Shown here one piece after another: positions 1 through 8,178 of a stretch of 64,000 bases of DNA. The stretch lies in NCBI RefSeq assembly GCF_038396765.1, contig NZ_CP150096.1, positions 415,501 through 479,500 of the forward strand, in the 5' to 3' direction. Position 1 is the first letter of the stretch, and every line of letters begins with the position of its first letter. The notes beneath the pieces are model-generated. The model had not been told where the DNA came from and ran no database searches. It saw nothing but the letters and a program-made list of their open reading frames with translations. Origin of the DNA: Chitinophaga caseinilytica. Lineage in GTDB: Bacteria; Bacteroidota; Bacteroidia; Chitinophagales; Chitinophagaceae. Position numbers and translations under genes: made by a program.

Positions 1-131
1 ACCGGCATGTCGAGCTTGGGGAAGATGTCGACTTTCACTTCCCGCACCGCTTTCACGCCGAAGAAAAACAACCCCGCCACCAGTACGAGAATGGTGATCG
101 GTTTGTCTAGCGCGCTTTTGATGAGTCCCAT
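1..131 (-). CDS. RND efflux transporter permease, N-terminal fragment
   Basis: The first 43 residues of a minus-strand protein are visible before the window edge. It starts MGLIKSALDKPITILVLVAG, a short cytoplasmic stretch followed by a hydrophobic first membrane segment, then KVDIFPKLDMP. This is the usual beginning of inner-membrane RND permeases (AcrB/CusA superfamily), where the phrase V.VDIFP.LD follows the first helix. It starts 12 bases after the TolC gene stop, so the two are almost certainly co-transcribed as parts of one tripartite pump. The substrate class cannot be told from this fragment. Confidence 0.8.
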   Translation of the reverse strand, partial: MGLIKSALDKPITILVLVAGLFFFGVKAVREVKVDIFPKLDMP

Positions 132-143
132 TATCTGCTATGA

Positions 144-1541
144 TTAAAATTCGTTGATAAATAATCCGAAATCCCCTGCGGCCGCCGATTTCAGCAGCAG
201 CGCCTGCCAGACGTTGCTGTACGCCACGTCGCGGTCGGTCTCCGCACGGTTGAGGGTATACAGCGCCTGGGTGACGTCTACCAGCGTGCTCAGCCCGTTT
301 TTGTACATCACGGTTTTCTGGAGATAGGCGTCAGACGCGGATTTGATCTGCACGAGGGCCTCGCGGTAAGTATCCAGCGCGTTTTTCATTTTGGTATCCG
401 CGAGCGACAATTGCGCTTTCAGTTGCTGGTCTACCACTTCCATTTCATTTTGCAATGCTTTGGACGTGTACGCCTGTGCGCCGAGTTGCTTGTTCACCCG
501 CAAAATATTGGTCAGGTTCCAGGTGACGCCCAGGCCCAGCAGGTAGTTGGTGCGGGTGGGCTTCACGCCGTCCCAGTAATTATGCGTGAAAGCAGTGTGG
601 TCGGTGATGTATTCCGCCTGGAACCCGGAGCCGCGGGTCTGGATAATGCTGAAAACGCTGAACGCGGGATATTGCAGGGTACGGATGTACTTTTCCTGCT
701 CCTGGCTCAGCTGGATGCGGCTTTGGTAAAATTGAAGGATGGGATGCGCGTCTGTCCGCATGGCCACGGTGTCTGTCACCACCACCGGCAAGCGGGTGAG
801 GATGAAAGAATCGAGGACGAACGGCTGGGGCGCGAGGCCCATGAGCTGCGCGAGCAGGTTGGCCTGTTCCTGCTCCACGTCGCGCGAGCGGGTGAGGGAA
901 ATGCGGGCGCTGGCCACTTCGGCATTGGCGAGAGAAGAATCCACCCCGGCTATGAGGCCGTTCTTGGCGCGGCGCGTTACCACGGAGCGGAAAGTATCCG
1001 CCCGCTCGAGGTTGCGCTCCCAGGCGGCGCTGAGGCGCTGGGCGGCCAACAGGTTAAGATAGGCGCCGGCCACTTTCACTTCGTGACGGAACTGCTCCTG
1101 CTGCCAGTCGCGCTCGTCGCGGTGCGCGAGCTGCTGTGCGGCTTTGATCTTTTCCTTCATCCTGCCGAAAGCGAAAAATTCCCAGTTCATGTTGGCCAGG
1201 TAGAGCGCCCCGAAAGCGGCGTTCCAGTTTTGCTCCGGCATGGCCATACCGGAAGAAGCTACGCCCAGACCGCCGAAACCGTACAGCGGACCGTTCTGTC
1301 CGTTGATGGTACCATAGTCTTGCTGGGCAGACACGCTGAAGTTGGGCAGATAATCCCGGCGCGCCTGTTCTGCAGAGGCTTTGGAGGCGTTGACGTAGTT
1401 GGCTTTCGCCTTGATGGAACCGTAGTTGTTCAGTGCCGTTTGTACAGCATCTTTCAGGGTAAGCACCTGCGCGCGGGCGCTGGTGAAACCGGTGAGAAGG
1501 ATAACAGACAACAGCAGATGAACAGGATAGCGTGAAGTCAT
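144..1541 (-). CDS. TolC family outer membrane efflux protein
   Basis: This is an outer-membrane channel component of a tripartite efflux pump, about 465 residues, the normal length for TolC-type proteins. The ATG at 1541 gives a clear signal peptide (MTSRYPVHLLLSVILLTGF, then SARAQ); a TTG three codons upstream is less likely. The mature N-terminus LTLKDAVQTALNNY is the typical opening of OEP-family proteins. Two internal halves rich in Ala, Gln and charged residues fit the long coiled helices of the periplasmic barrel. It lies between a histidine kinase gene (28 to 37 bases upstream) and an RND permease gene (12 bases downstream), so it probably belongs to one operon. No periplasmic adaptor gene is seen; it would have to lie outside the window. 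Confidence 0.88.
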   Translation of the reverse strand: MTSRYPVHLLLSVILLTGFTSARAQVLTLKDAVQTALNNYGSIKAKANYVNASKASAEQARRDYLPNFSVSAQQDYGTINGQNGPLYGFGGLGVASSGMAMPEQNWNAAFGALYLANMNWEFFAFGRMKEKIKAAQQLAHRDERDWQQEQFRHEVKVAGAYLNLLAAQRLSAAWERNLERADTFRSVVTRRAKNGLIAGVDSSLANAEVASARISLTRSRDVEQEQANLLAQLMGLAPQPFVLDSFILTRLPVVVTDTVAMRTDAHPILQFYQSRIQLSQEQEKYIRTLQYPAFSVFSIIQTRGSGFQAEYITDHTAFTHNYWDGVKPTRTNYLLGLGVTWNLTNILRVNKQLGAQAYTSKALQNEMEVVDQQLKAQLSLADTKMKNALDTYREALVQIKSASDAYLQKTVMYKNGLSTLVDVTQALYTLNRAETDRDVAYSNVWQALLLKSAAAGDFGLFINEF

Positions 1542-1578
1542 CTGTTTCAAAAATGAGCGATTTTAAAGCATGGCAGCC

Positions 1579-2904
1579 TTACAGCTGAGTTTTCTCATGC
1601 AAAGAGCGCGCATCATTCTGAAGCAATTTTGAAGAAGTGAAAGTGGCAGGAAAATCGATCGAAATTATGTGATGACCGGTTTCAAACCGGTATTCAATGG
1701 TAAAGCTGTTCATGTCGCATATTTGCTTGACGATAGACAGGCCGATGCCCACAGAGCTCTGGCACCGCATCCCCTTCCTGAACCGCTGGAACATCTCTTC
1801 CGGCGGCCCCTGGGGCTCCAGGCCGGTATTGGCGATCACGAGCCTTTTGGCCGTCAGCTCCACGGAAATATGCCCGCCGGGGTAATTGTGGCGGATGGCG
1901 TTGCCAAGGAGGTTGTTCAGCAAAATATCCACCAGGGCCGTATGGAGCTTCACCTCCACTTTTTCCTCGATGCGGTAGTCCATCGTCAGCCCCTTGATGG
2001 TCACCAGGTCGCAGAAGGTGTTGACGGTTTCCCGGGCGTACCGGGAAATATCGAGCACCCCGGTGGAGGCGAACTCGTTGTTTTCCAGGCGCGCCAGCAG
2101 CACGAGGCTCTTGTTGATCTTCGTGAGCCGGTCTACCGCGTTCTGCATGTCGGAAATGAGAATGGCCTGTTCACCTTCGATGTTGTATTCGGACATGAGC
2201 TCCAGCTTGCTGCGGATGATCGCCAGCGGGGTTTGCAGTTCGTGGGAGGCGTTCTCGGAAAATTCTTTCAGGGAAATATAGTCGTCCACCGCCTTGTCGG
2301 TCATTTTGCCGACGAACTTGTTCAGTTCGTTGAACTCCTTGGTGCGGGTGGGCTTGAATTCCAGCTTGGTGCGCGATCGCAGGTTGAAATGCTGCAATTT
2401 CTTGAGGGTATTGTAAAAGGGCGCCAGCACCAATCTTGAAGCCAGGCGCGCCGTGAGCACGATCAATCCGATCAATATAACCAGCTTCCACAGGATACTG
2501 GTCCGCAATCCGGCCAGGATCTGTTCGGAACGCGTCACGTAATCCCCCGAAATGATTTCATAACTCGTGCCGTTGATCATATGCCACGACGCCACGGTGA
2601 TCTTCCGGTCGTAATCCTCCATATTGGGATCGTGTTTGACGTCTCGGTCGGAAATGAGGAAGAAATCCGCCGGCATGGTGGAATCCGACGGCGCCGCCTT
2701 GATCCGGCAGCCCTGCATGAACTCGCCGATGGCCTCTCCCCGCCCCAGCTGCTCCGCCGCACGGATGTTGACATGCTTCAGCCGCTCCACCGCTGCCCGG
2801 TCGATCTCCCCCTTGATGCTCTGGTAAGTGATGAAACTGTTGATGGGGATGATCAGCATCGTAACGCCCAGGAACCACAACGTAAATCTGTCTACGATCT
2901 TCAT
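1579..2904 (-). CDS. two-component sensor histidine kinase
   Basis: This is a membrane-bound sensor kinase of 441 residues. It has an N-terminal membrane helix (about residues 8-28), a periplasmic sensor of roughly 105 residues, a second helix (about 136-155), a linker, and a HisKA domain with the phosphorylated His221 in SENASHELQTPLAI. The HATPase domain shows the N box (NLLGNAIRHNYPGG) and a G box (VGIGLSIVKQICD). It follows the response regulator gene by only 6 bases, so the pair is translated from one message and is most likely the cognate pair. The downstream TolC and RND genes suggest that it senses an envelope stress or a toxic compound exported by the pump; the signal is unknown. Confidence 0.9.
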   Translation of the reverse strand: MKIVDRFTLWFLGVTMLIIPINSFITYQSIKGEIDRAAVERLKHVNIRAAEQLGRGEAIGEFMQGCRIKAAPSDSTMPADFFLISDRDVKHDPNMEDYDRKITVASWHMINGTSYEIISGDYVTRSEQILAGLRTSILWKLVILIGLIVLTARLASRLVLAPFYNTLKKLQHFNLRSRTKLEFKPTRTKEFNELNKFVGKMTDKAVDDYISLKEFSENASHELQTPLAIIRSKLELMSEYNIEGEQAILISDMQNAVDRLTKINKSLVLLARLENNEFASTGVLDISRYARETVNTFCDLVTIKGLTMDYRIEEKVEVKLHTALVDILLNNLLGNAIRHNYPGGHISVELTAKRLVIANTGLEPQGPPEEMFQRFRKGMRCQSSVGIGLSIVKQICDMNSFTIEYRFETGHHIISIDFPATFTSSKLLQNDARSLHEKTQL

Positions 2905-2910
2905 GCGCTG

Positions 2911-3594
2911 TTATTGTCGGGATGTATTGAATTTATACCCCAGCCCGTACACCGTGCCGATGTAATCCGTCCCGTTGGCGGAACTGATCTTCTTGCGGAT
3001 GTTTTTCACATGCTGGTACACGAAATCGAAGTTGTTCAGGTTGTCGGTATAATCGCCCCAAAGGTGCGCGGCGATCGACTGGCGCGATAGCACCCTGTTC
3101 TTGTTGACCATGAAATACATGAGGAGGTCGAATTCCTTGCGGGTCATGTCCAGCAACATACCGTTCACCCAGGCTTCGAACGTATCGATGTTGAGGGTGA
3201 TCTCGTTGAAGGCGATAATATTGCTGCCGCCCAGTGTTTTCCGCCGGTAAATAGCCCGGAGGCGGGCGTTCAGCTCCGGCATGTGGAAGGGCTTGGTCAG
3301 GTAATCGTCTGCCCCTTCTTCCAGCCCGATGATCTTGTCGTCCAGCGAATTTTTGGCGGAAAGGATGAGGATACTGCTTTGCAGCCGCTCCTGGCGCATG
3401 AACCGGAGAATTTCCAGGCCGTTGCCGTCGGGCAGCATAATGTCGAGCAATACGCAGTCGTACTGAAAGGAAATGAGCTTGTCCTGCGCATCGCGGATAT
3501 TGTAGCTCACTTCACAGATATACCCTTCCCGCGCCAGGAAGGCCGAGATGCTGCTTGCCAGCTCCACATTATCTTCTATCAGCAACACTTTCAT
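2911..3594 (-). CDS. OmpR-family response regulator
   Basis: This DNA-binding response regulator has 227 residues. The receiver domain (about 1-120) contains the acidic pair Glu7-Asp8, the phosphoacceptor Asp51 in CVLLDIMLPDGNG and the conserved Lys in YLTKPF. A winged-helix Trans_reg_C domain follows, with RKEFDLLMYFMVNKNRVLSR and a C-terminal GTVYGLGYKF wing typical of OmpR/CusR-type proteins. It is the first gene of the minus-strand set regulator-kinase-TolC-RND. The layout implies autoregulation and control of the pump. No upstream gene on this strand lies within 150 bases, so the promoter should be just above position 3594. Confidence 0.92.
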   Translation of the reverse strand: MKVLLIEDNVELASSISAFLAREGYICEVSYNIRDAQDKLISFQYDCVLLDIMLPDGNGLEILRFMRQERLQSSILILSAKNSLDDKIIGLEEGADDYLTKPFHMPELNARLRAIYRRKTLGGSNIIAFNEITLNIDTFEAWVNGMLLDMTRKEFDLLMYFMVNKNRVLSRQSIAAHLWGDYTDNLNNFDFVYQHVKNIRKKISSANGTDYIGTVYGLGYKFNTSRQ

Positions 3595-3753
3595 GATCCG
3601 GCAAAATTACGCACAAATTTGAAGCAATTCTGAAGCAGCGAACCCTTTGGGCATTCCGGGTGTTATCACTAAGCTACTAACTGACTGAATTTCAATAGAT
3701 CACAAAACTGGCACGCGATTCGCAACGTACAGCCCGTTTTAAAATCCTTTCTT

Positions 3754-4647
3754 ATGAAGCCATATGTTTTATTGTTCCCTGCGCTGGCCGGGCTGGCCGC
3801 CTGCGCCGGCGGCGGCAGCGAAAAAGCCGAAGCCGAAGCTGCGGACGCGGCCCGGTTGACCGCCATCAGCGAATATGTGTCCAGCATCGACGAAAAAGCC
3901 GCATCCAACAAGATGATGGCCGCGCATAACTTCGTGAACGGCGATAATTCCGCCGGCGTCATCGGTTTATATTCCATCAAAGACACGCCCATCCGGCTCT
4001 ATATCTTCCCGGAAGGCCCTCCGGGCGATTCCAGCATCGAAACCTGGTTTTACCTTGATACCGTTTCGGTAGACGTGAAAATGCTCCGCGAAGTGATCAC
4101 CACCAAAACGGGCGTCATCGAAAACACGTTCTATTTCGACGTGGACACGCTCGTAGGCTCGGAAAGCCGCAAGGCCAAAGACCTCCCCTCCCTGGAAACC
4201 GCCGCCATCACGCCGTACGAATCGCCCTTCGGCAAAACCGATTACCGGTTCAGCCCCGTCGAAGTGAACACCCTGGCGGAAAAAGCCAACGCGGCGCTGC
4301 TGATCGACCGGAAAGACCTCAGCCCCAAGGCCAACGAAATGCGCCGCCTCGGCGCTTCGCACTGGGCCGTGGGCAACGAGCCGGGCTGGTTTCTGGCCAT
4401 CATTCCCAATAAAAAGATCATTTATACCGGCAATTACGGCGAAAACGTCATCGAATTCCCCGCAGCATCCGCCCAGAAAGGCGATAAAGACGCTTCCATC
4501 TTCACATCTTCCGCCAACGGCCACACGCTGACCGCCAAATTCGACAACCAGGTGTGCACGGACGATGGCGATAAAAAATCCCCCTTCACCGTAACCCTCA
4601 CGGTAGACGGGAAAACTTTCCGCGGTTGCGGCCAGTCGCTCTTTTGA
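3754..4647 (+). CDS. putative lipoprotein with a COG3650-like C-terminal domain
   Basis: This is a 297-residue exported protein. The start gives a short signal sequence ending in a lipobox (LAGLAAC, Cys at about 17) and a flexible GGGSEKAEAEA linker, so it is probably a lipoprotein. The central part has no recognisable family. The last 100 residues contain VGNEPGWFLAI, YTGNYGENVIEF and a closing Cys-x15-Cys pair (VCTDD and FRGCGQ). Such features occur in uncharacterised envelope proteins of the COG3650/HslJ-adjacent type; this match is from memory of the motif and is tentative. It stands alone on the plus strand and converges on dsbD with a shared terminator. Confidence 0.6.
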   Translation: MKPYVLLFPALAGLAACAGGGSEKAEAEAADAARLTAISEYVSSIDEKAASNKMMAAHNFVNGDNSAGVIGLYSIKDTPIRLYIFPEGPPGDSSIETWFYLDTVSVDVKMLREVITTKTGVIENTFYFDVDTLVGSESRKAKDLPSLETAAITPYESPFGKTDYRFSPVEVNTLAEKANAALLIDRKDLSPKANEMRRLGASHWAVGNEPGWFLAIIPNKKIIYTGNYGENVIEFPAASAQKGDKDASIFTSSANGHTLTAKFDNQVCTDDGDKKSPFTVTLTVDGKTFRGCGQSLF

Positions 4648-4673
4648 CATCGTATCACAACTATAAAACAAAA

Positions 4674-4703
4674 AAAGGACGCCCCATTGCGGAGGCGTCC
4701 TTT
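4674..4703. terminator. bidirectional intrinsic terminator
   Basis: A 10-bp perfect stem (AAAGGACGCC with GGCGTCCTTT) encloses a 10-base loop. It has an A-run on one side and a T-rich tail on the other, so it can stop transcription from both the lipoprotein gene and the convergent dsbD-like gene. Confidence 0.85.
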
Positions 4704-4724
4704 CTATTTTATTCCGGGTCCGGA

Positions 4725-6761
4725 TTATTTCTGCGCGGTGTTGCTCACCTTCTTCCAGCCTTCCAGACCGGCTTTCAGCCAGTTGGAGTATTCCTGAATG
4801 TCGGGCGTGTAGGCCACGGGGAGCGTCAACAGCCTTTCGTCGGGCGTGATGAGCACGTACAGGGGCTGCGACTGGTTAATGAAATTCACCCGTTGGAAGG
4901 TGGCGTATTTATCGCCGATAGTCACGATCTTTTTGGACCAGCCTTCGTCGGATTTGAAGAGGAACTGATCGTTTTCGCCGAGTTTCTTGCGATCGTCGGT
5001 GTAGAGCGAAATGAGGATGTAGTTGTCTTTGATGAGGGAATGTACCTCGGGATCGGTCCACACGTTTTCCTCCATGTTACGGCAGTTCACGCAGGCCCAG
5101 CCGGTGAAATCGAGCAGCACGGGCTTGTTCTTTTCTTTGGCGAGCGCGAGCCCTTTTTCGTATTCATTGATGATATCGGGTTCCACGGCGCCTTTTTCAG
5201 TAGCGGTGCTATGGCCGTACCAGCTGTAAGACATCGGGGGCGCAAAGCCGCTCATGAGGCGGATGCGGGCGTATTTCGTGTTGGTGATGCCGGGGATCAG
5301 GTAGAGCGTGAACGCACCGAAAAGGATACCGAAGAAGATGCGCACTTTGCCCAGTTTTTTAACGGGACTGTCGTGCGGGAACTTGATCAGACCGAACAGG
5401 TAAGCCGTGGTGAGACCGAAGATGATGATCCAGATGAGGAAGAACGTTTCGCGGTGGAGGATGCCCCAGTGCGTAACGAGGTCTGCGTTAGACAGGAACT
5501 TGATGGCGAGGGCTACTTCCACGAAGCCGAGCACTACTTTCACCGAGGTGAGCCAGCCGCCGGATTTGGGCAGCGAGTTCAGCCAGTTGGGGAAGAGGGC
5601 GAACAGGGCGAAGGGTAACGCCAGGGCGATGCCGAAACCGGCCATGCCCGCGGTGAGCATCCATGCGCCGTTAGCGCCACCGGCTGCGGAGCCGGCGCCT
5701 GCGAGCAGGGAGCCCATGATGGGGCCGGTGCAGGAGAAGGAAACCACCACCAGGGTGAGGGCCATGAAGAAGATACCCACGAGGCTGTTCTTGTTGGCTT
5801 TGGAATCCGCTTTGGAAGCGAGGCCGCTGGGCAGGGTGATCTCGAACAATCCGAAGAAGGAAAGCGCGAATACCACGAATACCACGAAGAAGGCCAGGTT
5901 GAGCCACACGTTGGTGGAAATATTGTTGAAGATGGCGGAGTCGGCTTTGCCGGCGATGTGGAAGGGCAGGCTGAACAGTACGTAGATCAGGAAGATGAAG
6001 AACCCGTACATGGTAGCGTTGAAGATGCCCGACTTGCGGTCTTGCGCCGATTTGGTGAAGAACGAAACCGTGAGCGGGATCATGGGGAACACGCAGGGTG
6101 TTACCAGGGCCACGAGGCCGCCGAGGAAGCCGAGCACGAAAATGAGCCAAACGCTGGATTCGCCTTCGTTACCGATGCCGCCCACTTTCATGATGGGGTT
6201 GGCGAGGTCGATGGTGGGGCGTTTGAGGCCGGCGGCGGCTTCTTCGTTCACTTTGAGGCCGCCTGCTCCGCCGGCCAGGTTGCCGGAGGCGTCTGCGGTG
6301 AAGGTGAACGGTACCTCTTCCGGGAGGATTTCTTCTCCTTTGAGGATGAAGTAGTTCACGGTGCCGCGGAGGTCTTTCACGGAGTCGGTGTTATACTTGA
6401 CGGTGGCGGTGATTTCCGCTGCGTTCTCGAAGTATTTGATCTCCATGTTATCGAGCATGGGCTCCTTGGCCTTGAGGGGCGCGGAAGCGTCTGCCAGGGC
6501 CTGGATTTTGACGCGCGTGTCGCTCAGGCTGTCGAAAACGATGCGGGAGTTGGGCTCGTCGTCGCCCATGGAGGCGGCCATGAGTTTCCAACCCGGTTCT
6601 ATTAAGGCTTTGAATTTCAGGATATATTCTCCGGGCGCCTTTTTTTCGGCGGTGAATTCCCAGGCGGATGTATGAACTGGAGCGTTTTCCGTTTCCTGTG
6701 CTTTGGTGGAGAAGCCGATAAGCAGCAGGAGCGCGGAGATCATCGAAATGATATACTTCAT
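4725..6761 (-). CDS. dsbD: thiol:disulfide interchange protein DsbD-like (alpha domain lacks cysteines)
   Basis: This is an inner-membrane reductase that moves electrons from cytoplasmic thioredoxin to periplasmic partners. From the ATG at 6761 a signal peptide ends in STKAQ. A DsbD-alpha-like beta-sandwich fills about residues 25-160. Eight predicted membrane helices follow, carrying the CcdA cysteines (PCVFPM and SFSCTGPIMGS), and a C-terminal thioredoxin domain has WACVNCR. The length of about 678 residues is larger than E. coli DsbD (565) but common in Bacteroidota. The alpha-like domain contains no cysteine at all, whereas the neighbouring gene at 6861-7316 encodes a separate alpha domain with a CxxxxC pair. 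A more upstream in-frame start at 6845 would add 28 residues before the signal peptide and is rejected. Confidence 0.9.
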   Translation of the reverse strand: MKYIISMISALLLLIGFSTKAQETENAPVHTSAWEFTAEKKAPGEYILKFKALIEPGWKLMAASMGDDEPNSRIVFDSLSDTRVKIQALADASAPLKAKEPMLDNMEIKYFENAAEITATVKYNTDSVKDLRGTVNYFILKGEEILPEEVPFTFTADASGNLAGGAGGLKVNEEAAAGLKRPTIDLANPIMKVGGIGNEGESSVWLIFVLGFLGGLVALVTPCVFPMIPLTVSFFTKSAQDRKSGIFNATMYGFFIFLIYVLFSLPFHIAGKADSAIFNNISTNVWLNLAFFVVFVVFALSFFGLFEITLPSGLASKADSKANKNSLVGIFFMALTLVVVSFSCTGPIMGSLLAGAGSAAGGANGAWMLTAGMAGFGIALALPFALFALFPNWLNSLPKSGGWLTSVKVVLGFVEVALAIKFLSNADLVTHWGILHRETFFLIWIIIFGLTTAYLFGLIKFPHDSPVKKLGKVRIFFGILFGAFTLYLIPGITNTKYARIRLMSGFAPPMSYSWYGHSTATEKGAVEPDIINEYEKGLALAKEKNKPVLLDFTGWACVNCRNMEENVWTDPEVHSLIKDNYILISLYTDDRKKLGENDQFLFKSDEGWSKKIVTIGDKYATFQRVNFINQSQPLYVLITPDERLLTLPVAYTPDIQEYSNWLKAGLEGWKKVSNTAQK

Positions 6762-6800
6762 ATGTACGATAGACTTAACAGGTTGTATGAAAGCAAAATG

Positions 6801-6834
6801 CAAAAACGAGTTCCTTCGAATGAAAGAACTCGTT
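6801..6834 (-). terminator. intrinsic terminator or attenuator between the two dsbD-type genes
   Basis: A 9-bp stem (AACGAGTTC with GAACTCGTT) is followed on the minus strand by a T-run. It sits between the stop of the separate alpha-domain gene and the start of dsbD, so part of the transcripts probably end here and the two genes may be expressed at different levels. Confidence 0.65.
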
Positions 6835-6860
6835 GTTATGATCAATGAGATGAGACAGGA

Positions 6861-7316
6861 TTATTTGCCTCCCACGTTCACGGCGAATTCCACTTCTGTA
6901 GGGGGAAGGCACTGGTGATCGTCGCATACCATGAATTCAACGGAGCCTTTCACTTTGGTGACAGCTTTACCTTTTACGGTAACTTTCTGTACGAAGGTCA
7001 CGGTGTTTTCGTAGTATTTCAGCTCGGAGTTGAAGTTCTTGTCGAATGCTTTGTGCATTTTACCCACTTCGGTCAGTTTGCCCTGCGCGGTGGCGAGGGG
7101 GTTCTTCGCGAATTTGAAGCTGGTGGGCACGGGGCCTTCGCCGGCTTCCTGTGCGTAGAGGTGCCAGCCGCGGTCGATAGTGGCTTTGGCGTGCACTTCA
7201 TACGTGGTGGCGTTCACTTTTTTGGAAGTAAATTCCCACTTCACGGGGTTCATGTCCTGCGCAAAGGCCAATACCGGCAGCGCGAAGAGCATCATGGCTA
7301 CGAGCAACTTTTTCAT
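6861..7316 (-). CDS. stand-alone DsbD alpha-domain protein
   Basis: This is a 151-residue periplasmic protein with a clear signal peptide (MKKLLVAMMLFALPVLAFAQ). The mature part resembles only the N-terminal domain of DsbD: WEFTSKKVNATTYEVHAKA, IDRGWHLYAQE, and near the end CDDHQCLPPTEVEF, which matches the alpha-domain active-site pair followed by a Pro-Pro loop. It lies directly upstream of a full-length DsbD-like gene whose own alpha domain lacks these cysteines. The likely role is to accept electrons from the membrane or thioredoxin parts of that protein and hand them to periplasmic substrates. That division of labour is inferred. Confidence 0.82.
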   Translation of the reverse strand: MKKLLVAMMLFALPVLAFAQDMNPVKWEFTSKKVNATTYEVHAKATIDRGWHLYAQEAGEGPVPTSFKFAKNPLATAQGKLTEVGKMHKAFDKNFNSELKYYENTVTFVQKVTVKGKAVTKVKGSVEFMVCDDHQCLPPTEVEFAVNVGGK

Positions 7317-7372
7317 ACTTCTTTCTTTAATTGGTTGGTTGTTTTGATTGGTATAGACCAGGCGCTTTGGGC

Positions 7373-8065
7373 CTAGTTATTATTTATCAGGCTTTGGAAA
7401 ATCAGCTGGCCGTCGCGGTTGCCCAGTATTTCGCTGGTGGCGCGCTCGGGGTGCGGCATCATTCCGAAAACGTTTCTTTCCTTGTTGCAAATTCCAGCAA
7501 TGTTTCGGATGGCGCCGTTCGGGTTAGCAGAATCAACAATGTTGCCAAACTCGTCGCAGTACCGGAAAATCACCTGGTTATTCGCGAAAAGGCCTTCCAG
7601 AGTGGCTTCGTCTGCATAGTAACGACCCTCGCCATGCGCAACAGGGATCATCAGCGGGCGACCCGTCACCTCTTTAGTCAAAGAAGCTTGCGTGTTTTCG
7701 CTTTTGATGAATACGTTCTTGCAAACGAACTGCTGGTTTTCGTTTTTCAGCAATGCGCCCGGGAGCAGGCCCGCTTCGCACAGGATCTGGAAGCCGTTGC
7801 ATACGCCGATCACACGACCGCCTTTGTTGGCAAACTCCACCACGCTCTGCATCATGGGGCTGAACTTGGCGATGGCCCCGCAACGCAGGTAATCACCGTA
7901 AGAAAAACCGCCCGGCAGCAAAATGCAGTCTTCCGTGCCGAACATGCTCAAGTCCTTGTCTTTGTGCCAAAGGCTGATCACTTCCTGGTTCAAATCGTTG
8001 CGCAGCGCATCGATCATGTCTTGGTCACAGTTAGAACCGGGAAACGTAACAACTCCGAATTTCAT
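7373..8065 (-). CDS. purQ: phosphoribosylformylglycinamidine synthase, glutaminase subunit
   Basis: PurQ supplies ammonia from glutamine for step four of purine synthesis. The 230-residue protein begins MKFGVVTFPGSNCDQD, the standard PurQ opening. It has the class I glutaminase nucleophile Cys89 in RVIGVCNGFQILCEAGLLPG and the closing catalytic His-Glu in MMPHPER. Length is that of the small-subunit type, so a separate purL (and possibly purS) is expected elsewhere. A well-formed promoter lies 36 to 65 bases upstream. It is separated from the downstream DsbD-alpha gene by 56 bases, and their relation is unclear. Confidence 0.95.
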   Translation of the reverse strand: MKFGVVTFPGSNCDQDMIDALRNDLNQEVISLWHKDKDLSMFGTEDCILLPGGFSYGDYLRCGAIAKFSPMMQSVVEFANKGGRVIGVCNGFQILCEAGLLPGALLKNENQQFVCKNVFIKSENTQASLTKEVTGRPLMIPVAHGEGRYYADEATLEGLFANNQVIFRYCDEFGNIVDSANPNGAIRNIAGICNKERNVFGMMPHPERATSEILGNRDGQLIFQSLINNN

Positions 8066-8100
8066 TTATTTATTTGTTTGAATATTTCTACTGGAAAGAA

Positions 8101-8130
8101 CAAAATTACTGACCATTGGGGAATTTACAA
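8101..8130 (-). promoter_or_regulatory. Bacteroidota-type promoter for purQ
   Basis: On the minus strand a TTG (8128-8130) is followed after 19 bases by TAATTTTG (8101-8108). This fits the -33/-7 consensus of the phylum (TTG, 17-23 bases, TAnnTTTG). Predicted start of transcription is about 28 bases before the purQ ATG. Confidence 0.55.
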
Positions 8131-8178
8131 TCACCATTCATCAGATTTATGATTACACTAACAACCGCCCACATCCCG

